Positions 9,077-17,036 of a DNA stretch of 64,000 nt are shown here, piece after piece (the first letter of the stretch is position 1; the number at the start of each line of letters is the position of its first letter). A program made the translations under genes and the position numbers. The stretch comes from Photobacterium aphoticum. Its GTDB lineage: Bacteria > Pseudomonadota > Gammaproteobacteria > Enterobacterales > Vibrionaceae. The stretch lies in NCBI RefSeq assembly GCF_001029435.1, contig NZ_LDOV01000001.1:62001-126000 (forward strand). Direction: 5' to 3'. Under the pieces are notes generated by a model that was not told where the DNA came from, made no database searches, and was given only the letters and a program-made list of their open reading frames with translations.

Positions 9077-10405
9077 ATGCATCAACCAAAAGCCTTACAG
9101 CGTATTGTCGATGTCTATTTCAGGGATCCTGCACGTACAACGGCCGTGAAAGCGGGTACGCATGTGCTGTCTCAGGATGGTTATAACGACAAGCTGTATT
9201 GGGTGAAAAAAGGCGAGCTGTCGGGTTACCTCAATACTGACGATGACAGTGAGATGACCGCCAAGGTGTTTCGGGTTGAACAAGGGATGTTTTTCGGCGT
9301 CCACAGTTTCTTTGCCCAAACCCTGATGGCGTCAACCACGGTGATTGCGGAAAAAGACAGTGAGCTGGCGTGGATCGATCTCGAGACACAACCGGTTGAG
9401 CCGGAAACCTACGGCTCACTCAGTGAGCAGTTCATGCCCGTAATGGTGCATGAGCTGGCTCGCCGTCAAATGCTGACTGGCTTGCAAGCCATTGAAAAGG
9501 AAAAGGCACTGCAACAGCTGTATGCCGCTGAGCAGATGACGACCTTGGGTCAGTTAGCGGCGGGTATCGCCCATGAGCTGAACAATGCGGTGGGTGTGCT
9601 AAGCAGCAAAACGGAAGGCTTGCAAAACGGCATCTGTCGTATTCTGGATGAGAGCAAACCCCATGTCAGTCCCTTTTTGGATTTGGGGATTTGCACCGGT
9701 CAGTCGGCGACCTCGGCTGAAGTGCGTCAGCGTGCCAAGCAGTTGCAGCAAGATATGGGCTTAGGCCGAGATCAGGCACGTCAACTAGCTCGCGCATTAC
9801 CGGAAGGTGAGGTGCCGGATTTTTGGCTCAAGAATGTGGATGAAGCCTTGCAATACTGGGACATGGGCCGTGACCTGCATGACATGCGTCTGGCGGCTAA
9901 ACATGCGACCAGTATTGTGCGTTCGGTGAAGCAATTGGGGGGCACAGACACGGCACGCCAACCGGATGTGGACGTGAACGACACCATCCATAAGTCGCTA
10001 TCATTATTGCAAAGTAATCTGCGTCGGGTCGATGTCGTCTTGCGACCGGCGATTCTACCGCCTATTACGGCCAGTACCACCGAGCTGGTACAGGTGTGGG
10101 TGAATATCATCAAAAATGCCTGTGATGCGATGGAAGAGACCGAACACCCGCAGATCGAAATCATTACTCGCTATTCCAAGAATCGCCTGCTGATCACCAT
10201 TAGCAATAACGGGCCGATGATTGATGAGGCCACGCGCCGAAAAGTGTTTCAACCGAACTTTACCACCAAGAAGGGCGGCTTATCGTTCGGCTTAGGCTTG
10301 GGGCTGTCTATCGTGCAGCGGATTGTCCACAGTTATGGTGGCACCATCGCACTGAAGAGCGACCCAGAGAAAACCAAATTTCGTATTAAACTGCCAATCG
10401 CGTAA
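9077..10405 (+). CDS. histidine kinase with cyclic-nucleotide-binding-like N-terminal domain
   Basis: 442 residues, no membrane segment. A CRP-like beta-barrel domain occupies residues 20-130 (KKGELSGYL, EQGMFFGVHSFF); then HisKA with the H-box at H166 (GIAHELNNA), an insert of about 110 residues carrying SAEVRQRAKQL (213-223), and an HATPase domain with N-box (IIKNACDAM, 344-352), G1 (NNGPMID) and G2 (GLGLGL, 405-410). ATG 9077 is chosen for its upstream AAGAGA; an in-frame TTG at 9053 would overlap the transporter. The response regulator starts 4-10 bp downstream. Clear paralogue of the kinase at 355-2295 but lacking its N-terminal receiver. Confidence 0.9.
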   Translation: MHQPKALQRIVDVYFRDPARTTAVKAGTHVLSQDGYNDKLYWVKKGELSGYLNTDDDSEMTAKVFRVEQGMFFGVHSFFAQTLMASTTVIAEKDSELAWIDLETQPVEPETYGSLSEQFMPVMVHELARRQMLTGLQAIEKEKALQQLYAAEQMTTLGQLAAGIAHELNNAVGVLSSKTEGLQNGICRILDESKPHVSPFLDLGICTGQSATSAEVRQRAKQLQQDMGLGRDQARQLARALPEGEVPDFWLKNVDEALQYWDMGRDLHDMRLAAKHATSIVRSVKQLGGTDTARQPDVDVNDTIHKSLSLLQSNLRRVDVVLRPAILPPITASTTELVQVWVNIIKNACDAMEETEHPQIEIITRYSKNRLLITISNNGPMIDEATRRKVFQPNFTTKKGGLSFGLGLGLSIVQRIVHSYGGTIALKSDPEKTKFRIKLPIA

Positions 10406-10408
10406 GGG

Positions 10409-10888
10409 ATGGTTATGGACAAACTAAATATCATCTGTGTAGATGACCAGAGGGAAGTACTGAGCGCCGTATTGAAAGATCTGTCGCCGCTGAATGATTT
10501 TTTCCACGTTGAAGACTGTGAATCAGCCGATGAAGCGTTGGAATTAATGGATGAGCTGGATGCAGAAGGCGAGTTTGTGGCGTTGGTGATTTCTGACCAC
10601 GTGATGCCAGGAAAAACCGGGGTGGAATTGCTGACGGAGATCTCTCAGGATCCACGTTTTGCTCACACTAAAAAAGTACTGTTGACCGGACAAGCGACCC
10701 ATCAGGACACCATCGCGGCGATTAACCGTGCGCGCATTGAAAGTTACTTTGAGAAGCCTTGGCGAGCAGATACCTTGTTGATGACAGCACGCAGTCTGCT
10801 TACCGAGTATGTGTTCGACATGGGGTTGGATTACCAGCCATGGATGGACATTCTCGACAACAGTGTGGTGTTCCGCCGTTTAAGCTAA
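10409..10888 (+). CDS. single-domain response regulator
   Basis: 159 residues: one receiver domain (acidic pocket CVDDQ, phospho-acceptor D63 in ISDHVMPG, switch Thr in VLLTGQ, Lys in FEKPW) followed by only about 30 residues with no DNA-binding domain. It therefore acts through a partner protein or a phosphorelay. GTAAGGG at the stop of the kinase gene acts as RBS; either ATG 10409 or ATG 10415 may be used. It is the last gene of the transporter-kinase-regulator operon, closed by the hairpin at 10918-10944. It resembles the partial regulator at 1-345. Confidence 0.9.
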   Translation: MVMDKLNIICVDDQREVLSAVLKDLSPLNDFFHVEDCESADEALELMDELDAEGEFVALVISDHVMPGKTGVELLTEISQDPRFAHTKKVLLTGQATHQDTIAAINRARIESYFEKPWRADTLLMTARSLLTEYVFDMGLDYQPWMDILDNSVVFRRLS

Positions 10889-10915
10889 CCGTTTAAAACA
10901 TCAGGCATATAAAGA

Positions 10916-10945
10916 CAAAAAGCAGGCATTAGCCTGCTTTTTTTG
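10916..10945. terminator. bidirectional terminator
   Basis: Stem AAGCAGGC / GCCTGCTT with a 4-base loop, then seven T. It ends the kinase/regulator operon and may also serve the - strand gene that follows. Confidence 0.85.
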
Positions 10946-10971
10946 TATCGGGTGTCGCGTTGTTATCGTGA

Positions 10972-11253
10972 TCACGCCGCCATGATATTATTGCGTACTA
11001 ACCCACGTTTAATGTTCTTACACATCTTGCCAAAGCGGTTGATCTCATCAAACGTCGGCACCTCGCCGCGTTGAATCGCAAACTCCCAATATGAGACTTC
11101 CGTTTCCACCATTTCCATCAGTTTTTTCGGACAGCCAATGCAACTGTTGTCTGGCCCACACTTGAATGTATCCGCATCGTACAGCGGAAACTCATCTTTC
11201 ACTTGCTCAATGATTTGTATCATTGCCGTGGATCGGTCTGGTTTTCGGCTCAT
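10972..11253 (-). CDS. conserved hypothetical small Cys-containing protein
   Basis: 93 residues, no signal peptide or membrane segment. It has a cluster of cysteines at residues 32, 38 and 41 (FKCGPDNSCIGCPKK) and one more in KMCKN near 78, a spacing that could bind Zn or an Fe-S cluster. The rest is charged and helical. The first ATG (11253) is assumed; a second in-frame Met at residue 11 is possible. I do not recognise the family by name; it looks like a housekeeping gene by base composition. Monocistronic. Confidence 0.65.
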   Translation of the reverse strand: MSRKPDRSTAMIQIIEQVKDEFPLYDADTFKCGPDNSCIGCPKKLMEMVETEVSYWEFAIQRGEVPTFDEINRFGKMCKNIKRGLVRNNIMAA

Positions 11254-11550
11254 GGTTCGCTTCAGTGAATCTATCTGTAGAGGGTGAAGAAAAGCCGAAG
11301 ATTATAACGCTAACTATCAATAAGGGACATACGTCAAACGCGGAGATTTTCGTGGTTGATCTTTGCCACGATCAGATAAAACTTTTGTGTCAAAAAAAGA
11401 TGGGTGATATGCAAATAAATTATAGATTTAACAGCAATTTATAGAATGATTTGTGGGGTTTGTCACACAGGATTGTTATTAACATTCAAGTAACTTGTGT
11501 AGCATGGAATTCACTTATCGTAACTGCGACCAACAAAAACAATAAGAAGG

Positions 11551-12375
11551 ATGACCATGATGAAGCAAGGACTGACATTGGCCAGCGTGGCCTCAATAGC
11601 ACTATTACTCTCTGCCTGTGGAGGCGGCGGTGGTGGCGGGGATTCTGCTGACGGTAATACAGGTGGTGGCAATACCGGTGGTGTAGGCGCAACGTGTGCA
11701 GGTAGCTCGACAATGACCTGTGCCTATGGAACCGATGAGATAACGGTCAATGTACACCTCACTGTTTCACCAGATTATAAACTGCAACCTCGTGCATTGT
11801 TTGCCTCGGCGGCAGGGGCTTTATATCCCCATCGTGACGAAAGGCTCATTATTCGTGCAGATGGGAAAGAATATGAAGCCGACATACTTCATGCAACCCA
11901 AGACATGACGGTATTTCCGGACGTGCCTTATGGCGCACCGGTGTATGACATTGAGTGGTACCGTGGTGGTGATTTAATTGCAAGCAAGGCGATTGAACAC
12001 TTGGCGACACCGGTATTTATTGCATCGGCAGGACAGCATGATGGATCTGACACTGTGGTGGTCGAGTGGGTTGAAGAGATTAATCACACCTTTGATGTAG
12101 ATTTGTACAGCCTCACTTGTGATAAAGTGGATGGCACGGTGACGTATATTGATGCTTTGACCTCAGCAAATATTAACCCTGCCCATTCACCATTTGAAAT
12201 TTCATTGGTGGAAGATTATGGGGTGTCAATCGATGCGTTACAGCAAACCTATACCGCTTGCAGCATGCTGATGTATGTGACGAGTACGAATGCTTTGACG
12301 TCACCGGAGAACACGCCCCGTGAGTTGTTAATTCGCTCATCGAGCCCTCGTCAACATGAGGTTGATGTGTTTTAA
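11551..12375 (+). CDS. lipoprotein of unknown function
   Basis: 274 residues. The type II signal peptide ends in the lipobox LLSAC, with the lipidated Cys at residue 23, followed by a poly-glycine run and a GGGNTGG linker that tethers a folded domain to the membrane. The body (from about residue 50) has several beta-rich stretches and four further cysteines that could form disulfides (GATCAG, MTCAYG, SLTCDK, TACSM). GAAGGATGACC precedes the ATG. No family recognised. The preceding 297 bp hold no gene. Confidence 0.75.
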   Translation: MTMMKQGLTLASVASIALLLSACGGGGGGGDSADGNTGGGNTGGVGATCAGSSTMTCAYGTDEITVNVHLTVSPDYKLQPRALFASAAGALYPHRDERLIIRADGKEYEADILHATQDMTVFPDVPYGAPVYDIEWYRGGDLIASKAIEHLATPVFIASAGQHDGSDTVVVEWVEEINHTFDVDLYSLTCDKVDGTVTYIDALTSANINPAHSPFEISLVEDYGVSIDALQQTYTACSMLMYVTSTNALTSPENTPRELLIRSSSPRQHEVDVF

Positions 12376-12407
12376 GATTTGATCTCGTGCCATTATTCAT
12401 TCACTGT

Positions 12408-12437
12408 CATCAGCCGCCTTGTGCGGCTGATTGTTTA
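12408..12437 (+). terminator. probable terminator after lipoprotein gene
   Basis: Stem CAGCCGC / GCGGCTG with a short loop, then ATTGTTTATATTT. The T-run is broken, so efficiency is uncertain. Confidence 0.55.
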
Positions 12438-12488
12438 TATTTATCGTGAAACTAAAATACCAAACTCTCATAATCTTGGATTCGGTAT

Positions 12489-12863
12489 TTATGAACGGTT
12501 TCTTTTGTTTGAAATTGAAAAAAATACAAACCAAAATAGAGTAGATATTGATGAGAATAATATTATCGCTTTAATACGTTCTATATCACTTTGTAAATTG
12601 TAATCTGATATTATGAGGATGAAAAACAAGACAAAGCACAGACTTATTGATTCTACTACTCTATGCGCTAGTCTAATGTTACTTTTGTAAAGTCTTATGT
12701 ATATTATTAGTGTTGTTGAAATTAAATATGGCGGCAACATTATTATTGAAAATAATGTTGAAAAACCAACCAAAGCGCCTAAGATAATATAAATGGCAGG
12801 GGAGAAAGTTATACCTAATATTATTGAGTTGAACAGTTTTTTTACTTTTGTTGATGCGTTCAT
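12489..12863 (-). CDS. small polytopic membrane protein, candidate immunity protein
   Basis: 124 residues with about four hydrophobic helices (near 15-35, 38-55, 75-92, 100-117) and a basic end (SNKRNRS). The gene is AT-rich, unlike its surroundings. Its ATG overlaps the TGA of the decayed gene at 12860-13298 in the arrangement ATGA, a translational-coupling layout common in effector/immunity pairs. Small multi-helix membrane proteins behind a toxin are frequent immunity proteins; that role is an inference from context. No family recognised. An alternative overlapping ORF on the same strand (12679-12972) is less convincing. Confidence 0.55.
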   Translation of the reverse strand: MNASTKVKKLFNSIILGITFSPAIYIILGALVGFSTLFSIIMLPPYLISTTLIIYIRLYKSNIRLAHRVVESISLCFVLFFILIISDYNLQSDIERIKAIILFSSISTLFWFVFFSISNKRNRS

Positions 12864-13298
12864 AGGGTAGGAACCTCATAGGTCTTATCGACAATAATAC
12901 GAGTAACCAAAGGAGCATAAGCATATTGATGTTGTAATTGCCACCATGCAGTGATCCCGATTGAAGCATCACTATTCATTCAACTATCAGAAGATGCACC
13001 ATATTCAACTAGGTCTTCGTCATCTAACCCAAATACATCATAAAATACAAAGCGTAATTTTAGATGGTATCTGGGAATTTTTTATTAATGTTATCACCAG
13101 TTGAATAGTTTTTTGGTGAGTTTTTTCTATATGCATAGGAGATGTCTTGTCCAAATTTAGGAATGTTATTATGAGGTAAGTAACGTTGGTCTGGAAAAGA
13201 TACGACAGGCGTTAAATATTTATCTGTCGCAATTGCAACTACTTTACTTTTTTTAATGGGTACGCATTCACATTAAATGTACTGCTATCACTTTTCAT
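12860..13298 (-). pseudogene. frameshifted pseudogene, C-terminal part of a possible T6SS-type effector
   Basis: Reading the - strand from ATG 13298 gives about 146 residues of protein-like sequence broken by two single-base frameshifts and one stop. Segment 1 ends NAYPLKKVK; a shifted frame continues VVAIATDKYLTPVVSFPDQ and on to NKKFPDT; a second shift continues LRFVFYDVFGLDDEDLVEYG to an in-frame TGA near 12980; then GITAWWQLQHQYAYAPLVTR runs to the final TGA overlapping the next gene's ATG. The last two stretches remind me of the C-terminus of the DUF6402 family, linked to type VI secretion in other proteobacteria (from memory, not searched). The patch is AT-rich, suggesting transfer. Confidence 0.7.
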
Positions 13299-13669
13299 TG
13301 TTTTCTCATGAATTATTGTGCTGCAATTATATCATTAAATAGTAATTTTCATTTATTTATAAATGAATGAAAAGTCGTACTTATTTTTTGTTTTTTAGAA
13401 CTATATAGAGATAATAAGTGGTGTTAATGTTGTTTTTTTTGTGTTTGTGTGAGGTTAATTCAACTAGTGGTGGTAAAAATCACACAAACTGCTGTTATTG
13501 TGGGCGGTTTGTGTGCATTTTGTTTGATGTCGTTTTTATCCATCTGCTGTCATGGTAATAAAAGGTATATAAAGATGCGAAATCACCTTGACCTTGGACT
13601 TAGCTCCAAGGTTTATAGTGAGTGTAATGATGAAACGTCTCATCAGCATTTACTACAAGGAGAGTGCCC
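13299..13669. other. AT-rich leader upstream of the metal ATPase
   Basis: 371 bp. The first part is very AT-rich with a CATTTAT / ATAAATG inverted repeat near 13352 and no credible gene; the last 90 bp carry the MerR-type promoter listed separately and the RBS AAGGAG. A 150-residue ORF starting at 13449 runs out of frame into the ATPase gene and is not believed. Confidence 0.5.
13588..13619 (+). promoter_or_regulatory. MerR-family promoter/operator of the metal ATPase
   Basis: TTGACC (-35, 13588-13593) and TATAGT (-10, 13614-13619) are separated by 20 bp instead of 17, and the spacer holds the dyad ACCTTGGA-N6-TCCAAGGT (13591-13612). An elongated spacer with an internal dyad is the signature of promoters activated by MerR-type metal sensors (ZntR, CadR, PbrR, CueR). 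The regulator gene is not in the window, so it acts from elsewhere. Confidence 0.85.
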
Positions 13670-16240
13670 ATGTGTGCACAATGCAATAATAAGAAGTTCC
13701 ACGTTCATGCGGCAGCGCCACAAGCGGCTTCATCCGCCACGGTCGTTGTCGAGAATAACACCCAAACAGAAACGTGCTGTGCTACGGGCAGTTGTCAGAC
13801 GGCAACAGCTTCTTCGCCAGTGGTGGCCAATCATGGGCCGACCGCTGAGGGTGAACTTGCCGGCGATGAAGAACCCGCTTCCGGTCGAACTTTCAAGGTA
13901 ACAAAAATCACTTCCGCCGATACAGCGGCTTCTTCGTCTTGTTGTTCCTCATCGGCCTGTTCTTCGACCTCTTCTTCGACTCAGTCCTCTGCCAATGATG
14001 ATCATGTTCATGACTATGTTCATGACTATGTTCATGACTATGTTCATGCAGCTTCATCGCATCATGATCATACGCATTCACATACTGGTACGTGTTCATT
14101 AGAGGATGTACAAGAAGAGGATACATCAGCAACGATACCAGGCAGTTACAGCGCAACGTTAAGCTGGAAAGTGGCTGGGATGGACTGCCCAAGTTGTGCC
14201 CGTAAGTTGGAAAAAGCGGTCGCCTCGTTAGAGGGCGTTGTGTCAGCGAAAGTGATGTTTGCCACCGAAAAACTGGTTGTGCATTGTCAGTCAGCCTCAT
14301 TGTCTGACGCTATTGTGCGAAAAACCCAGCAAACCGGATTTCGTTTAATCACCACTGAACAAAATAGCGATGATGCGACGTCGTCGTTCTGGCAGGCGAA
14401 CCTGCCTGTGATTGTCATTGCCGCCATGATGGCTATCGCGTCGGTGTTAAACCGCTATTCCCCGGAGTGGGGATTGATGGCTTTTACCGCTACCACCTTG
14501 TTTGGCTTAGTCCCGATTGTGCGTAAAGCCATTGCGTCGGCAAAAAACGGCTCGCCATTTTCCATTGAAACTTTAATGAGTGTGGCGGCGATCGGTGCCT
14601 TGTATCTCGGGGAAACCGCAGAAGCGGCGATGGTGTTGCTGCTGTTTTTGATTGGTGAGCAGCTGGAAGGTTATGCGTCAGCCAAAGCTCGCAGCGGAGT
14701 AAAAGCCCTCATGGCCTTGGTGCCGGAAGAAGCCAAGGTGGTATTGCCGGACGGTACTTACAAGCTGGTCGCGGCGAATACCTTGCAACCGGGTGATGTG
14801 ATTGAAGTGGCGCCGGGTGGCCGTTTGCCAGCCGATGTTGAGCTGTTAGAGGGTAGCGCAAGCTTTGATGAAAGTGCCCTCACCGGTGAGTCTGTGCCGG
14901 TAGAGCGTCTGAAAGGCGAACAAGTGATGGCAGGGGCCCTGGTGGCCGATAAAGTGGTACGTCTGCGGATTATCTCTGAGCAAGGGGAAAATGCCATCGA
15001 CCGTATCTTGCATTTGATTGAAGATGCGGAATCGCGCAAAGCACCGTTAGAGCGTTTTGTGGATCGCTTCAGTCGTTGGTATACCCCCGCAATGATTGTG
15101 CTGGCGGCGCTGGTGGTGGTGATCCCGCCACTGTTATTCGGTCAATCTTGGGATGAGTGGTTATACAAAGGCTTAACCCTGTTGTTGATTGCCTGTCCGT
15201 GTGCGTTGGTGATTTCCATTCCGGCGGCTATTACTTCTGGCTTGGCGGCGGCAACCCGTCGTGGGGCGTTGATTAAAGGTGGGGCGGCACTCGAGCAATT
15301 AGGCCATATCCAAACCGTGGCCTTTGATAAAACCGGCACCCTGACCGAAGGCAAACCCGTGATGACCGACTTGGTGAGTTGGGATGGGGATGATGATCGC
15401 TTGCTGCAACAAGCGGCAGCGGTAGAAATGGGCTCTGCGCATCCTTTGGCACAAGCGGTTGTGAATGCGGCGCAACAACGTGGCCTGAGCGTGACCGAAG
15501 CCATGGATCGCCAAGCCTTAGCGGGCCGTGGGATCCAAGGGGTGATTGACGGTGATACCGTGATGTTAGTCGCGGCCGATCGCCTGCCGGAAGGTATTAC
15601 GCTGACCGAAGCTCAATCGGCTCAAGCCTTCGATTTAGAAGGCGAAGGGAAAACCTTGGTGGTGGCATTGCGTAATGCGCAGCCGGTTGGCTTGATTGCA
15701 TGGCGTGATAATTTGCGTCCAGACAGTGCTAAAGCGGTCAAAGCTTTACAGGCGATGGGGATTCATACGGTGATGCTGACCGGTGACAACCCGCGCGCAG
15801 CGGCGGCCATTGCCGGTGAAATCGGTATTGATTTTAAGGCCGGATTGCTCCCTGAAGACAAAGTGAAACTGGTGGAATTGGCGAACCAGACACGTAATGT
15901 AGCAATGGTCGGTGATGGCATTAATGATGCGCCTGCCATGAAGACGGCCTCGATCGGTATTGCAATGGGCGGAGGCACCGATGTGGCGCTGGAAACCGCT
16001 GATGCCGCGCTGACGCACAACCGTGTGGCGGAACTGCCAATGATGATCGCCTTGTCAAAAGCGACCCTGAACAATATCCGCCAGAATGTCGCATTAGCAC
16101 TGGGTTTAAAAGGCTTGTTCCTTATTACTACTTTGCTTGGTATGACGGGCTTATGGGTGGCGGTGATGGCCGACAGTGGTGCCACGGCTTTGGTAACGCT
16201 GAATGCGCTGCGTTTGCTGAAGTTTAAGTATGATGAGTAA
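13670..16240 (+). CDS. zntA: Zn/Cd/Pb-translocating P1B-type ATPase
   Basis: 856 residues. Exports divalent soft metals across the inner membrane. A long N-terminal extension (1-150) is rich in Cys and His: CAQC, CCATGSC, SSCCSSSACSS, then HVHDY repeats and HHDHTHSH. It is followed by a heavy-metal-associated domain with GMDCPSC (C173, C176), the TGES actuator motif, the membrane metal site C509-P-C511, phosphorylated D553 in DKTGTLT, SAHPL, GDGIND and the last-helix MADSGAT, where the Asp is typical of ZntA. Start ATG 13670 is 7 bases after AAGGAG; GTG 13664 is too close to it. The MerR-type promoter fits metal induction. Confidence 0.93.
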   Translation: MCAQCNNKKFHVHAAAPQAASSATVVVENNTQTETCCATGSCQTATASSPVVANHGPTAEGELAGDEEPASGRTFKVTKITSADTAASSSCCSSSACSSTSSSTQSSANDDHVHDYVHDYVHDYVHAASSHHDHTHSHTGTCSLEDVQEEDTSATIPGSYSATLSWKVAGMDCPSCARKLEKAVASLEGVVSAKVMFATEKLVVHCQSASLSDAIVRKTQQTGFRLITTEQNSDDATSSFWQANLPVIVIAAMMAIASVLNRYSPEWGLMAFTATTLFGLVPIVRKAIASAKNGSPFSIETLMSVAAIGALYLGETAEAAMVLLLFLIGEQLEGYASAKARSGVKALMALVPEEAKVVLPDGTYKLVAANTLQPGDVIEVAPGGRLPADVELLEGSASFDESALTGESVPVERLKGEQVMAGALVADKVVRLRIISEQGENAIDRILHLIEDAESRKAPLERFVDRFSRWYTPAMIVLAALVVVIPPLLFGQSWDEWLYKGLTLLLIACPCALVISIPAAITSGLAAATRRGALIKGGAALEQLGHIQTVAFDKTGTLTEGKPVMTDLVSWDGDDDRLLQQAAAVEMGSAHPLAQAVVNAAQQRGLSVTEAMDRQALAGRGIQGVIDGDTVMLVAADRLPEGITLTEAQSAQAFDLEGEGKTLVVALRNAQPVGLIAWRDNLRPDSAKAVKALQAMGIHTVMLTGDNPRAAAAIAGEIGIDFKAGLLPEDKVKLVELANQTRNVAMVGDGINDAPAMKTASIGIAMGGGTDVALETADAALTHNRVAELPMMIALSKATLNNIRQNVALALGLKGLFLITTLLGMTGLWVAVMADSGATALVTLNALRLLKFKYDE
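14009..14044 (+). repeat. 12-bp tandem repeat in zntA N-terminal region
   Basis: Three perfect copies of CATGACTATGTT in frame, encoding repeated VHDY, with a partial copy before and after. It adds histidines to the metal-binding extension and is a candidate for copy-number variation. Confidence 0.9.
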
Positions 16241-16287
16241 ACGCCAGTGGAAAGCTAAGTAAAGGCGATCTAAAGGTTAAGTAACGA

Positions 16288-16324
16288 CAAAACACGCGTG
16301 CCTTCGGGGGCGCGTGTTTTGTTT
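16288..16324 (+). terminator. terminator after zntA
   Basis: Stem ACACGCG / CGCGTGT extended by CC/GG around a TTCG loop, flanked by AAAA and TTTTGTTT. Confidence 0.75.
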
Positions 16325-16539
16325 AGGAAACATAAAGCGTATTCGCAGTGAATAGCGTCGCAATATACGCGTAGGTGATTTTTTCGGGAATGGTCAGAGC
16401 GATACGGCTTTAGTAGGATGCATGCATCAGCGGTTGGGTTGCATACGACAGACTTGTGTGAAGACAGATTCCGTGACGACTTGGATAAAAATTTTTGTAA
16501 ACAATGATTTATTTCAAGTAAAAACGACATGGAGCAGGT

Positions 16540-16866
16540 ATGTTAAAAACAACAACGTCAACAGTTGATGGTAAGGAAATTGAAACGTATTTGGATATCG
16601 TGGTAGGCGAAGCGATTTTAGGTGCGAATATCTTTAAAGATATTTTAGGCTCAATTCGGGATGTCATTGGTGGCCGTTCTGGCGCTTATGAAGAAGAAAT
16701 GGGACGAGCACGTAATATTGCGCTCGCTGAGATGGAAGCCAATGCCCTCGCTTTAGGGGCAGACGGTATTGTCGGGATTGATATTGATTATGAGGTTGTC
16801 GGTCAAGGCGGCAGCATGATGATGGTCAGTGTCAGCGGTACTGCAGTACGATTCAAGAAACGATAA
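16540..16866 (+). CDS. YbjQ/UPF0145-family protein
   Basis: 108 residues. The whole length matches the YbjQ (DUF74) family, small pentameric cytoplasmic proteins of unknown function: [13 protein letters not shown], the central [11 protein letters not shown], and [22 protein letters not shown]: an AGCAGG site sits 4-5 bases before the ATG. Two hairpins follow (16890s and 16979-17011). No operon partner. Confidence 0.88.
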   Translation: MLKTTTSTVDGKEIETYLDIVVGEAILGANIFKDILGSIRDVIGGRSGAYEEEMGRARNIALAEMEANALALGADGIVGIDIDYEVVGQGGSMMMVSVSGTAVRFKKR

Positions 16867-16977
16867 TTAACTATTATCGTTGAAAGAAGAGGAATAAGTG
16901 AGGGGACGAACGTGCCTGAACTTTTCCTCTTTTTTTATGGTTCAATCACCACCCCATTTGGCCGTTTTTGATAAATA

Positions 16978-17011
16978 AAAAGCGCCGAGAGTTCGCTCTC
17001 TCGGCGCTTGA
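16978..17011. terminator. bidirectional terminator
   Basis: Perfect 11-bp stem AGCGCCGAGAG / CTCTCGGCGCT closed by TTCG, between ybjQ (+) and a LysE-family gene (-). Confidence 0.85.
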
Positions 17012-17036
17012 AATAGTTATTTAGTAGTAGTGATGA

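Noticed and set aside
12679..12972. A 97-residue - strand ORF overlapping both the pseudogene and the small membrane-protein gene
   Set aside because: The frame is out of phase with the coherent pseudogene reading and with the neighbour; it has no RBS.
13449..13901. A 150-residue ORF running into the metal ATPase in another frame
   Set aside because: It crosses the MerR-type promoter and the ATPase start; its second half is basic nonsense in the wrong frame.
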